NCBI GenBank assembly: GCA_038501785.1
Contig: JBAMJR010000040.1
Location: 3,909,501-3,973,500, forward strand
Source: Myoxocephalus aenaeus
Taxonomy: Eukaryota; Chordata; Actinopteri; Perciformes; Cottidae
DNA: 64,000 bases
Direction: 5' to 3'
A model generated the notes under the pieces. The model was not told where the DNA came from. It ran no database searches and saw nothing but the letters and a program-made list of their open reading frames with translations. The translations under genes were made by a program, and so were the position numbers. Below, one piece after another: positions 38,915 to 50,146 of this stretch (positions are counted from its first letter, which is position 1; the number at the start of each line of letters is the position of its first letter).

Positions 38915-40680
38915 ATGGCCGGAAACTTTGGTAAGTCAGAACCTGTAACCTTGTTTTAAAGTATAGTTATTATATGATGATATCGCATTACTCACTGCTG
39001 AATCTAATTTCATGAGATGTTCCTCTGTACCTCCTATAAACTAATACATTATTAGACTTACTGGGTAGAACTGCTAATACATGATCTAGTTTTTCTGACT
39101 TTAGTAACAAGATTGTAACCTGATTACAAATTCTGGATTACTTCTTTTCCCTTAAAATCATGATTTGTTGATCCCTAGAAAGAAATAAAAAGAAAAAAAG
39201 GTGCATAGTTGAGTCAGATGAATGTAGTTTTTGTTCTTAAGAATGTGAGTCTGAAGTTTGTTCTGTTTTTGTCATTGTACTGTTATTTGGGAGGGAGGTT
39301 AAGTTAGACCTTGTCTTTGATGTATTAAGTGATGTGACTGACATAAACTGTTTTATTATTATTTATTATAGTATTGTTAAAATCTTAGATTAAAGAAATG
39401 TCAGGTGGACAGGTTTCCACCTTGCAGTTCCACTTTCAGCTGACAGAGGGGGTTTAAAAGCCCTGCTGTCTTTTCTTGTAAGTGGTGAACTGAACATTAT
39501 ATATGGAAGCCACATTAGATCATGGAGAGAAAGCCTGATGAGAACATTGATTTGTCTCTAATGAAAGTCTGCAAGAAAAGTTGTAAATTGGAACCTCAAC
39601 AAACTCCTTTGTTGGCTGTCAAAGCAGCAGAATGGATGCTTCTTTTCTTTCTATCTGTACAAGTTGCACTGAGTACAATGTGTGTGCAACCTGATGTAGA
39701 TTCTTATTCAGTGTCACTCATTCTTCTACACAGGAAGCAGCAGAAACAATGATGAGGAAATGAGGATAGTGCTGGTGGGCAAGACTGGGGTTGGGAAGAG
39801 TGCCACTGGAAACACCATTCTGGGACGACATTGCTTTGAATCAAAGTTCAGTGGGAAGTCGATGACTGTAGACTGTTCCAAGGGCAAAACTACGGTGGAC
39901 GGGCAACAGGTTGCTGTTATCGACACCCCGGGCCTGTTTGACACCAGGTTTGGCGTAGATAAAACAACTAAAGATATGACCCAGTGCATCACTTACGCTT
40001 CTCCTGGACCCCATGTGTTCCTGGTGGTCATCAGGCTGGGCAGATACACTGAAGAGGAAAAGCAGATAGTGCAGAGAATTCAAGACATCTTTGGCCAGGC
40101 TGCAGACAGATACAGCATGGTCCTCTTTACTCATGGTGACCAGCTTGATGACACTATTGAGGACTTCTTGGAGGATTGCTCAGAGCTGCAGGAACTTGTG
40201 AGCAGATGTAATGGCCAGTACCATGTCTTCAATAATCAGCTGAAGGATCGCTCTCAGGTCACTGAGCTGCTCCAGAAGATCAGAAAGTTAGTCCAGAGGA
40301 ACAGAGGACGCCACTACACCAATGAGATGTTTGAAGAGGCAGAGAGGGTAGTTGAAGAGGAGAAACAACGCATCCGGAAAGAGAAAGAAGAGGAAATACG
40401 CAAAGAGGAAGTGGAGAGGAAACTACAGGAAAAATATGAAAAAGCGATGCAGAAAATGAATGAACAATTCCAGGCTGAGAGAGAGAGGGAGAGGAAAGAG
40501 AGACAGGAGGAAATGAAGAGGGAGAGGGAGCGTATGAATGAGGATAGAAAGAGGGAGAGGGAAGAGAGAGAAGCAGAGAGAAAGAGAGATAGAGAGGAGA
40601 AAGCTGCAGGATCTTCTCCACTCTTTAACCCAAACATGGCCGGAAACTTTGGTAAGTCAGAACCTGTAACCTTGTTTTAA
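38915..40680 (+). CDS. GIMAP-family (AIG1) GTPase, unit 1 of the left block; C-terminally rearranged
   Basis: Exon 1 is 38915-38930 (MAGNF plus one base) and exon 2 begins at 39734 after a CACAG acceptor, giving an N-terminus of MAGNFGSSRNNDEEMRIV. The AIG1 domain shows the P-loop GKTGVGKSATGN, switch/G3 DTPGLFD, the GIMAP-specific conserved box VIRLGRYTEEE and G4-like FTHGDQLDD. A charged Glu/Arg/Lys coiled coil follows. After about 40603 the frame leaves GIMAP sequence and enters duplicated 5'UTR plus exon 1 of the next unit. Without further splicing it would stop at 40680 (320 aa), lacking the usual C-terminal 60 or so residues and any own 3'UTR. The preferred model splices onward at 40651 (see 38915-42537). 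GIMAPs are membrane- or lipid-droplet-associated immune GTPases controlling lymphocyte survival. Confidence 0.85.
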
Positions 40681-42537
40681 AGTACAGTTATTGTATGGTG
40701 ATGTCGCAGTACTCACTGCTGAATCTAATTTCATGAGATGTTCCTCTGTACCTCCTATAAACTAATACGTTATTAGACTTACTCGGTAGAACTGCTAATA
40801 CATGATCTAGTTTTTCTGACTTTAGAACCAAGATTGTAACCTGATTACAAATTCTGGAATACTTATTTTCCCTTAAAATCATGATTTGTTGATCCCTAGA
40901 AAGAAAGAAAAATAAAAAAGGTGCATAGTTGAGTCAGATGAATGTAGTTTTTGTTCTTAAGAATGTGAGTCTGAAGTTAGTTTATGTTTTTGTCATTGTA
41001 CTGTTGGGAGGGCGGTTAAGTTAGACCTTGTCTTTGATGTATTAAGTGATGTGACTGACATAAACTGTTTTATTATTATTTATTATAGTATTGTTAAAAT
41101 CTTAGATTAAAGAAATGTGTCAGGTGGACAGGTTTCCACCTTGCAGTTCCACTTTCAGCTGACAGAGGGGGTTTAAAAGCCCTGCTGCCTTTTCTTGTAA
41201 GTGGTGAACTGAACATTATATATGGAAGCCACATTAGATCATGGAGAGAAAGCCTGATGAGAACATTGATTTGTCTCTAATGAAAGTCTGCAAGAAAAGT
41301 TGTAAATTGGAACCTCAACAAACTCCTTTGTTGGCTGTCAAAGCAGCAGAATGGATGCTTCTTTTCTTTCTATCTGTACAAGTTGCACTGAGTACAATGT
41401 GTGTACAACCTGATGTAGATTCTTATTCAGTGTCACTCATTCTTCTACACAGGAAGCAGCAGAAACAATGATGAGGAAATGAGGATAGTGATGGTGGGCA
41501 AGACTGGGATTGGGAAGAGTGCCACTGGAAACACCATTCTGGGACGACGTTACTTTGAATCAAAGTTCAGTGGGAAGTCGATGACTGTAGACTGTTCCAA
41601 GGGCAAAACTACGGTGGACGGGCAACAGGTTGCTGTTATCGACACCCCGGGCCTGTTTGACACCAGGTTTGGCGTAGATAAAATAACTAAAGATATAACC
41701 CAGTGCATCACTTACGTTGCTCCTGGACCCCATGTGTTCCTGGTGGTCATCAGGCTGGGCAGATACACTGAAGAGGAAAAGCAGATAGTGCAGAGAATTC
41801 AAGACATCTTTGGCCAGGCTGCAGACAGATACAGCATGGTCCTCTTTACTCATGGTGACCTGCTTGATGACACTATTGAGGACTTCTTGGAGCATTGCCC
41901 AGACCTGCAGGAACTTGTGGACAGATGTAATGGCCAGTACCATGTCTTCAATAATCAGCTGAAGGATCGCTCTCAGGTCACTGAGCTGCTCCAGAAGATC
42001 AGAAAGTTAGTCCAGAGGAACGGAGGACGCCACTTCACCATCGAGATGTTTGAAGAGGCAGAGAGGGTAGTTGAAGAGGAGAAACAACGCATCCGGAAAG
42101 AGAAAGAAGAGGAAATATGCAAAGAGGAAGTGGAGAGGAAAGTACAGGAAAAATATGAAAAAGCGATGCAGAAAATGAATGAACAATTCCAGGCTGAGAG
42201 AGAGAGGGAGAGGAAAGAGAGACAGGAGGAAATGAAGAGGGAGAAGGAGTGTATGACTGAGGAGAGAAAGAGGGAGAGGGAAGAGAGAGAAGCAGAGAGA
42301 AAGAGAGATAGAGAGGATAGAGATAGGGAGATGGCAAACATGAAGAATGAAATGAAAGAACTGAGTAACCCTAGTGGCAGTGGCTCTCGGGGCCCAAAAA
42401 AACCTAACCCACTGTGGCTGCCAAATCATGACACAGAGGAGTTTAATCCATTATTTCCTCTGGTAGTAGTTGAGGGTGGTGAAGTAGTTGATGGAGTCAA
42501 AAATATAGGAAGATCAATTATGAAGTTGTTTGGCTAA
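38915..42537 (+). CDS. Predicted fused two-domain GIMAP GTPase (preferred gene model)
   Basis: The model joins 38915-38930, 39734-40651 and 41453-42537: 2,019 nt, 672 aa. The middle exon ends inside the second copy of exon 1. Codons run in frame through former 5'UTR into that copy's MAGNF, and its donor G|GTAAGT has the same phase as the original, so joining to the acceptor at 41453 preserves frame. The product would have AIG1 domain 1, coiled coil, a short new linker, AIG1 domain 2, a second coiled coil and the normal GIMAP C-terminus ending KLFG. Unit 2 has no promoter of its own and unit 1 has no stop or 3' end of its own, so a single transcript is the simplest reading. Multi-domain GIMAPs are known (mammalian GIMAP8 has three). 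The sequence is seen directly; the splice form is inferred. Confidence 0.7.
40603..40635 (+). other. Tandem-duplication junction; former 5'UTR now coding
   Basis: Up to about 40602 the sequence matches the GIMAP coiled-coil coding region (compare 52041-52062). From 40603-40604 it matches the 5'UTR that precedes exon 1 at 38883-38914. Only the bases AG are shared at the join, so the junction has about 2 bp of microhomology. The 5'UTR bases are read as AGSSPLFNPN-type linker residues in the unit 1 frame. Confidence 0.88.
40636..42537 (+). CDS. GIMAP-family (AIG1) GTPase, unit 2 of the left block (lacks own promoter)
   Basis: A duplicated exon 1 (40636-40651) and exon 2 (41453-42537) would by themselves encode 366 aa starting MAGNFGSSRNNDEEMRIVMVGKTGIGKS. 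Motifs are as in unit 1: P-loop GKTGIGKSATGN, DTPGLFD, VIRLGRYTEEE, FTHGDLLDD, then a long Arg/Glu-rich coiled coil. The tail is NPLFPLVVVEGGEVVDGVKN, ending SIMKLFG. Compared with the right copy, the stretch before the tail differs (SGSGSRGPKKPN). The ISRE, TATA box and most of the 5'UTR are absent upstream, where unit 1 coding sequence sits instead. It is therefore probably expressed as the second half of a fused transcript. An independent cryptic promoter in the unit 1 coding region cannot be excluded. Confidence 0.85.
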
Positions 42538-42582
42538 ATACAAAGGAAGCCTCCAGAAACTCCCACTCAGAGGAATATATGA

Positions 42583-42588
42583 AATAAA
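42583..42588 (+). terminator. Poly(A) signal candidate, left GIMAP gene
   Basis: AATAAA lies 46 bp after the stop codon and is conserved at the equivalent place in the right copy (52341). A second AATAAA at 42874-42879, also conserved, could be used alternatively. Confidence 0.6.
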
Positions 42589-44821
42589 AATGACTTCATC
42601 CACAGAACTATCTTATTTTTCCTTTTTTGATTATCTGAGTGAATGATAATGAAACTAATTTAATTAATCTAAGTAGAGCTAGAGACTACTGGGTAGTCAG
42701 ACATCATATTATACTCTCACATTGACATTTTTCATGATTTATTTTTAATAAGGCCTAAAGTGGTATTCAGTGTGACATTTAGAAGTATTACATTTTAATC
42801 AACAGCATAGTTTGTCATCAAAGCATTTTTTTCACAAAGTATGTTACGCTGTACATGTTCATATACTAAACTGAATAAACATGTGATATTAACACCAGAA
42901 CCTTTTCCAGAGTCATAATTAACTGTTCAACCAAAAGTTCAAAGGTCTTCATCTCAAGTTTGACTCACTACTTTATATGAAACAGTAGTTCTTTACACAT
43001 GTATGTTTGTGTGTTTTGAAATTACTTTTAAAAGCACCTTCTCTGTGTTCTGCGTTTATATAAGAACTAAAAAACAAAAGGGAGACATTTATATTCTATA
43101 TGTTTAGACTCCTATTTTGCATTCACGTTACAATATAAGTCCTGGTATGAATCTGTCTTTTAATAAACCCCATAAACTGAAGCCTGACGCGTTGGAAGGG
43201 CAAAAACCATCTCTGCGGCTCAGTGGGAGCTCTAATCAAGCTTTTCTGAAGAAGTATAAACTATGTATAATTAGGCTGCTCACACAGGATGTACGATATG
43301 CAAGTTTAAGACACTTCTGCATTGGGTTCTTGCTTCTCTTATTTTCTTCCTCCACAGACTTAAAGAGGCGAAGTCCTGCCCCTTCCCGTTGATTACAATG
43401 TGACCTTATTTAAGAAAAAGTATGTACAGTAGTCAATTGCGAGAGTAAAATAATGATTTCATCCCCTTTGAATTGTGGCATGAATTTCACATGATGTTTG
43501 ACAATAATGTAAAAAAAACTGCACGTCAAGAAAGTTGCATTTTGTTGTAAAAATGTTGAACAAGACTGTGAAAATAATTATTAGAATGACTACAAACACA
43601 AAAGTGAAGTAGGTCTGTGGTCCATGTACGGAAAACCAAACTATGTCTGTTTTATCGTTTGATCGGGAAAAACTAAAATACTGAAATAACATGTTTTTGA
43701 TAAAAAAACTTTTGAAATAAATGTGCATCTACAAATAATCAATTATATTGGGCTGTAAGATTGTTTATTTTCTGTGCCTTCAGTTTGGATCATTTAGTGT
43801 ATATTTGCTCAAAAGATTTGTATTTATATATGACAAAGTGTTTACTTCTTTGCTCAATGCAGTGTTATTCATGAATGTATTGTTCAAAACAAGATCAATT
43901 ACATCAGACATGGTTCATATTTGTGGTTACTCTTATTCAAATGTATTTGCTGTACACTACCAAAGTTTGAGCTTTCCCTTTGCTACTTTATTGACTTGAA
44001 CTCAAAATAAGTACCACATCAAATTCCACACTGAGGTGTTGAAGAGCGAGGGAAAAATCTGTGGAAAAATCTTACATGTTAGAGGAAAAAAGAGAAGAGA
44101 AAAGGATATAATGGTTAGTTTGGAGACACCATAGTGCTCTGTAAGTATTTGTTTGTATCTTTCCTATCTCCGGCGTATAAAGACTCAAAAAGCCCCAACA
44201 GAAGTCCATTTGACTTTGTTAACTTTAATCAAAGGAGACGTGTCCTACTGCCTGTATAGAATCACAAGCACCTGCTACCTGGAAGGGGATCTGATCATTT
44301 AAACCTATGAAGGCCAACACAGTGTACTCAGGCTGAATGTGACCTTTGCCCTTTCGTGATGCTCGGTCAAATTAATTAAATGTAAAACAAAAGAGGAAAC
44401 TAATATTGTAGTTCAAGATGATGCACCCGTGATGATGACACCCATCACCCGTCAAAACATTCAATATCACTAAACCGCAATCTCAATTACATTTCCAGGG
44501 ACAGGTTTTTTCCTCTCAGATTAAAGTCACAGTCTTCAACAGTTTTCAACAGCCCTCCTTCCAAAGCAGGCTCAGACCAGTGTTATTGGATGGGAACTTC
44601 ACTTTATGAGACGGTGCCATGCTGGTTTGTCCAACATGCTAAAGAGCTGGTAATCTGATGCATTGGTTCCCAACACAATTCCAGCCTGACGGTCTGCATC
44701 CTACAGCTCCAGAGGTCACTCTGAGGGGTCACGAGACAGGTAACATATAGCAGAGAAGAGAACCAAGTCATCTTGCTTTTGCTCTTGTCTTGTGAGATTA
44801 GGAAAACATTCAAAATATTCT

Positions 44822-44925
44822 AGAGTCAATTCTGTATCTCAATGGCAATAAAACTGAAGTCATTTTATTTGGACCACATTTGACCAACATTATATCTTCT
44901 CATCTTGGCCCTTTGATCTCTGTTT
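44822..44925 (+). mobile_element. LINE reverse-transcriptase relic
   Basis: One plus-strand frame reads LYLNGNKTEVILFGPH, then SSHLGPL. This matches the region just after the FADD active site in fish LINE reverse transcriptases (the NxxKTEV motif). Only about 33 residues remain before a stop. Confidence 0.55.
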
Positions 44926-45278
44926 AACTATTCAATGCTGGATTTAAGTGTGACAAATAAATCAACAAGGTAGGTAAATTATGCTTACCAAACATCTCTT
45001 TATTTGTTTACTCTTATTATTTATTGCCTCATGATCAACACATGCTCACTCTTCCATGTAGGAATGTTTGGTTCTAAAATGACATCAATAAAACAAGTAA
45101 ATACACAATGTATATAACGAAGGTTTCAAATTAACCATAAACATCAAATATCAGATGAAATAAACAGCAACAACTCTGCACACAAAAATGACTTTGACTA
45201 AGCTATATTACAAACTGTGTTGCATCAAGCAATGCACCAATTAATTGAAAACTTGCTGTGTACATGGATATGATTATG

Positions 45279-45877
45279 AAACCGCCTGTCGTCAACTACT
45301 GTTGTTAAAATACTCCCATCGGCCCAGGTTTATTGATTTATATACATTCATTTATTTTGTTAATGTTACTCTGGTATGTGATTGCATCATAGACTGTAAA
45401 TAAGAATTTCTTGCATATGATCATTCTATTGCCTTTTTAATTTGACATACTCTTACTTCACCTGACTTGCTTTGCGTCTCTCTTCAAAAGAACAAAAAAC
45501 AAAAGAAGGATTTGCAAAAAACTAAATCGGCTCGTTATTTGAGTTTTGTTCTCTCGTATTTTCGTTTTGGTATTTAGACAACCAAAACAGAAAAACGACA
45601 GAAAACTAAATTATTAAACAAACTATCAAAACGTACACGAACAATTCTGTTTTTTACAAATCCATCTTTTGTTTTTGCCTTTAAAAGGAGACAGAAAGCA
45701 TGACCCTGAAGTAAGAATATTTCAAAAATAAAGGTCGAGGCAATAATGAGCAAGACATTCTTATTTACAGTCCATGATGCAAACACATACCAGAATAACA
45801 TTAGAAGAAGAAAAAAATTGATTAATACAAATAAATAAACCTGGGCCGATGGGAGTATGTTATACTCCAGGCGGTTT
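45279..45877. mobile_element. Inverted-repeat (MITE-like or foldback) element, 599 bp
   Basis: The outer ends AAACCGCCTG (45279-45288) and CAGGCGGTTT (45868-45877) are perfect reverse complements. Similarity continues inward for about 150 bp on each side, including ACTCCCATCGGCCCAGGTTT and GACTGTAAATAAGAAT segments in opposite orientation. The middle has AAAAC-rich sequence. No transposase frame is present. No clean target-site duplication is visible, so the superfamily is left open. Confidence 0.72.
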
Positions 45878-47033
45878 AATATTGATATTGAAGAGAATTT
45901 ATGATTTATATAACATTAGCTATTGGTTGAATACTCTGTTTTTAAGATAATGCTTGCTTAAAAATGAAGGATGTGTGTGTGTGTGTCAGGTGTGAGAAAC
46001 CACAGAACTCTTACTCCCCTGTCTGTCAGATGAAGTTTGGGACGTCCAATGAAGATGAGCAGCACACTTGAAAGAGAACCATGATATGAGTCTCACACAC
46101 GGGTCTTGTGTTCATTGTTCCAACTATTAATTAAATTTATCAGTAGGTGCAAACTCATCTATTCACCCTCGTCCTGTATCCGGCCTTGAGGAGAAAGCAA
46201 CAGTGTTTCAAGGGTAGTTGTCTGGGAACCTGGGTTGTGTGTTTTTCCCTGGGAATATTTGAAAAGTATTGGAGTCAGAAAAAAGAGAAAGTCAGAAAGA
46301 AAGAGGATAAAAAAAACCTTTACTCTCGGAGTTCGGGGCTCACTCATCCTGAGGCGTGCTGACCGTGTGAAGGGCAGACAGACAGGGGAGCGGAGTCCAA
46401 GGCCTTGTATTAGGTATGCATTTCATGTATGTAATTGCTAAATAAATAATCATTATTGTACTATAACCCGTTCTGTCAATTCTTGAACACTCGAGGAATA
46501 TCCCGGCGAGGGGAATTCCACTTCAATATCCATGTACACAGCAAGAATCACGTTTTCAATTAATCGGTGCATGGTTTGATGCAACACAGTTCTAATATAG
46601 TTTATTCAAAGTAATTTGTGTTTGCAGAGTTGTTGCTGTTAGCACTCGTATGTATTTTTCCACCTTATTGTGCTGACTCTTGAGTGAACTCAGAGCAAAG
46701 ACTGTATGAGGACTGGAGAAGCAAAGTAAAAGTGTTTACCCTTTCTACCCGTAGATGGCAGTATGAGTGTATAATTTAAAGTTTAAACCACCATTCTGAG
46801 ATTTATTGTCAATGAACTTAATAACTGTTAATTAATTAGGTTACCCTGATTGTATTATTGTTTAACGTTTTATTTGTTTAAGGTTATATAACCTGGGTTA
46901 CATTAACAGTTTCCTTGAACAATGTGTGCCTTTAAATATAAATCTCACCTTAAATACAGTTATAACAACATGTTAATGAGGGTGCCTGTTCACTGTAACA
47001 CTCTTCATCTATCTCACATTCATCTTCACCTTT

Positions 47034-47691
47034 GTCGTATTCATCCTGACAGTGCGGCAGATTGTTCTCCTTAAAAGTGATCAGCAAAATCTTAAAATCA
47101 ATTCTAAAACGAACAGGGAGGCAGTGGAGAGAGGCCAGAACTGGAGTAATCATCAATTTGCATTTCATTAACAATGTCTTAAACCATGAATTAATGAACT
47201 CACTTTGAGGCATGCCGTTGTTGTTCTCTGCCACTAGAGGTCAGCGTTGCACCATCTACAAACAAGTATCCTCTGACAGGTCAGACTAATAGTGTTTGCA
47301 AAGAGACTGCTGGGCCTTTAGGGATAAATATGATCTGAAACTTTTTATTACTACAAGTGGTTATTCAAGATTGGAACTAAAACATAATGTATTCACCAAC
47401 CATATCGGAAAAATTAAATAGGTTATATGAACACGTGCTTTTTTTCCTCAGTGTGTCTACTCATTATTCTCTTAATCAAAGAGGTAAATAGTCCCAGGTA
47501 GAAAAGTTGACACGTGGACCTGCAGTAATTTTATTTTCGCCACTTTGGTGCACAATAACTCCTCAGTGAACTGAGAATAGAAAATCTGAACATAAACATT
47601 ATAAAGTTGATATTGTGAATGACTGTGGTAGCAGACAGTAGCCTTTTTACATCAATAGCAAAGTTGAAATAACCACACAGCCTCCAGATCT
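47034..47691. repeat. Segmental duplication, right copy, distal part
   Basis: This is the right-hand partner of 32548-33430 in the same orientation, with many single-base differences and a missing ~200-bp segment. It is more diverged than the GIMAP-containing part. Confidence 0.87.
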
Positions 47692-48847
47692 AGTTTAGAT
47701 TTTGTGTAACAGATGTGTTCAGGGCATGGAAGAGGTCGACTCAGATGAATTTTCCAGCATTCATTTATTCCTGCAGAAGACAATAAAACACAGACATTGC
47801 CTTCTGGTCTCTTTCGCTGCACATCAGCTTCCTAGACACGCAAAACAACAGAATTTATAAAAGGAAAGTATACTTCAGGGCGACCGGATGTAGCTAATGC
47901 AAACGGCGCCAAATAGGGCAAATGAAACAGCCACAAAACCTATACTTTTACCATCTAAAATAATGACACAACAGCTGGACACCGTGATCATATTAGCGAC
48001 CATTACCGTGTGTAACAAACGGTTACTTTTTTTTAAAGAATATAACAAAATAGTGCTACATCGTTTTCCCCACAACTTACCTTCAATAGTATAAAACTCA
48101 AGTGAAGGTAAAACGGGACTACGGGAGCCTAGGAAGCACAGAAGAGGTGAAACGCAATTTCCACAGGAAAGCTTCACTTTATCAAAGTCAACCTTTGCAG
48201 AGAGAATGTTCACATATTGTGTATAATTTGGGTTAGAGAGTTAGACCTTACAGCTGCGTCATGTCAAAGAAATAATTATCCTGAAAGTGCTTTTTTTTCT
48301 AGACGGACCTGAAACCTTTTCATCTTGCTGTGTGTCATCTTCATTTACTCTCAACCAGTAACATATAGGATATGGACATTTGTATATACAACATTTTAAC
48401 TGCCATAAATGTTGTCATTATTTAATAAGTTTGTTTATTTATTATTATTTGTACAAATGTTTTCTTGAATATTGATTTTGGTTTTCTATTTACATGTGAG
48501 AGGAACTATTTTGCGTCCTATGTTTGTGCTGGGACGCATTTAGATGTGACAAGCTCCTGAAGAAAGACACGTGCAGCGGTAGAAGTTTTACTCCGCTAAA
48601 GGTTATAAGTTAAAGTTTTAATTTCTCAAGTAATATTGTTTTCCAAGTGGACCCATTTCCCTCACAGTAGTGTGCAGCCAGCGAGTTCGACGGTGGATTG
48701 ATGACGGTGATGTTGACAGAGTTGAAGAATAAATAATCCATCAGTACCATAAGAACCACAAGGTGTCGTGTATTTCCTGGAGGGAGTGATAAACATTGTG
48801 TGTACACATATTTACCTCTTGTGAGATCACCAGATGTTTGGCTAGTT
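47692..48847. other. Interval unique to the right duplicon, no gene seen
   Basis: Short open frames only, none family-like. The 47880-48220 stretch has a repeat-like character, but I could not place it in a known family. Confidence 0.5.
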
Positions 48848-49380
48848 CAGGGTTCGGCAACCCGTGGCTCTGGAGCCACATGCGGCTCTTTAGCCCTTCT
48901 GTTGCGGCTCCCAACTTTTTTATTTTATTATGTGTTGCCTAGTGAACTCCTCATCTTGGTGTTTGAGGTGATATTGTGTCACTGAAAATAAAATAAAAGT
49001 TGTAATATTTTGTTAACGAAAATGTGCGTCACGTCCCATCACGTTGCTGTCAAGCACCTTCCCCTGCAGTTGACTATCATCAATCATGCTTTGCAGAGAC
49101 CCCGCCCTCGCTAAACTGTCAATGGATTAAAAAAAGAAAAGAAAAGTCACGGAGAAAAGTACAGAGTTTAATTCTGCGTGGACGTATTAATTTGCTTTCA
49201 CTGCCAATGACGTTAGCTGACCTGTCTGCTTGATATGTGGCGAGAAATTAGCAAACAACAAAACATTTAATGTTGAAAGACTCTTCCAGAACAAACACAC
49301 AGTATCTGCTGAAAAGTATCAAGCTGCAGATGAGTGGAGAAGAGCGATTCCTCCACTGCTGCAGCAAACTGAGTAAAGTA
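48848..49380 (+). mobile_element. 5' part of a hAT (Charlie-like) transposon with BED-finger relic
   Basis: The left end CAGGGTTCGGCAACCCG continues into GGAGCCACATGCGGCTCTTT, a typical hAT terminus. Further in, a plus-strand frame reads EFNSAWT and, after stops, PVCLICGEKLANNK followed by NVERLFQNKHT. This is the N-terminal BED-type zinc finger of Charlie-like transposases. Stop codons interrupt the frame. The right half of the element is missing; sequence goes directly into the GIMAP duplicon at about 49394. Confidence 0.8.
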
Positions 49381-50112
49381 AAGATACTTTCACGAACTGC
49401 TACCGTTTCCTGTAAATACTGAAGGGGAGGGGGAGCTGTGTGCTGCTCTGAAGAAGTGCTGCCATTTCTTGTAAATGGTCAGGAAGGGAGAGAGCAACGT
49501 TTAAAGTGCACATGGGACTTCCTGTACGATACAGCAGGGCCAGATACAGAAGTCAGATCAGGAGGCAAACTGTGATACTGAATAAGCCTTTTTTAAAGGC
49601 TGAATTCAAACAGAACATACAAGTCAAACAACAGTGGGAACTTACAAAGAAAAGTTACGTTTTAGGAAACGCTGTGACAAATAAGACATCGCGTGGTCAT
49701 CGAGAAAAAGTTTTCTCCACACAAGTTTAATATTTATCTGTGATATACTAGTTATTATCATGCCTGTATGCAGAGTTAAATTATTGTCTTTTTGTATCAG
49801 TATTTTCAACCTGAGCTCAAGTACGTGCTTTTGAAAGGGCTCAAGGTTTAAAACATTTGAAAGTACCCCCTAAAAAATGTATACTACACTAAAGCTCTAA
49901 TAATAACTGAATGTGTTATATGACAAAGCTTGTGTGATATGTTTAAGCTAATAGTAATACTATCTTGATTAATTCATCTAGAATAATGAATGTCTCTTGA
50001 TTTCTTTGTTGAGCCTACTTTTATCCAAAATGATTCAAGACTGTATATTGTATTTTGTATATATTCTCACTTAAAAACTCATTCCACAACCGAAACCTCC
50101 ATAAAAAGCTTT

Positions 50113-50125
50113 AGTTTCACTTTCT
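50113..50125 (+). promoter_or_regulatory. ISRE of right GIMAP gene
   Basis: AGTTTCACTTTCT is identical to the left copy and lies 21 bp upstream of the TATA box at 50147. Confidence 0.82.
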
Positions 50126-50146
50126 ATTTGTGGGCGTGGTTTAGTG

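Larger units (their letters stand above)
38089..44550. repeat. Segmental duplication, left copy, GIMAP-containing part
   Basis: This block matches 49394-54303 in the same orientation from GAACTGCTAC onward, through the promoter, GIMAP gene, 3'UTR and about 1.7 kb of downstream sequence, up to the CAGTCTTCAACAGTTTT landmark. The left copy is longer because the GIMAP gene inside it has a further ~1.72-kb tandem duplication. Sequence between copies is nearly identical over kilobases, including introns, which suggests a young duplication or ongoing gene conversion. Confidence 0.92.
44551..47033. other. Interval between duplicons; repeats, no gene seen
   Basis: It contains a small LINE reverse-transcriptase relic (44822-44925) and a 599-bp inverted-repeat element (45279-45877). 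A stretch at 46290-46540 with a short polyadenylation-like AATAAATAA looks repeat-like but could not be assigned. No reading frame looks like a host protein. Confidence 0.55.

Noticed and set aside
39522..39752. A 76-codon open frame (start MERKPDEN) repeated identically at 41241 and 50976
   Set aside because: It lies in the GIMAP intron, overlaps the splice acceptor in a different frame from the GTPase, and resembles no family. Its identity across copies is explained by recent duplication of the whole intron.
40314..40637. Minus-strand open frames rich in Ser, Leu and Phe opposite the GIMAP coiled coil (also 41973-42429 and 51734-52259)
   Set aside because: They are antisense shadows of the Glu/Arg-rich coiled-coil codons, with no independent coding evidence.
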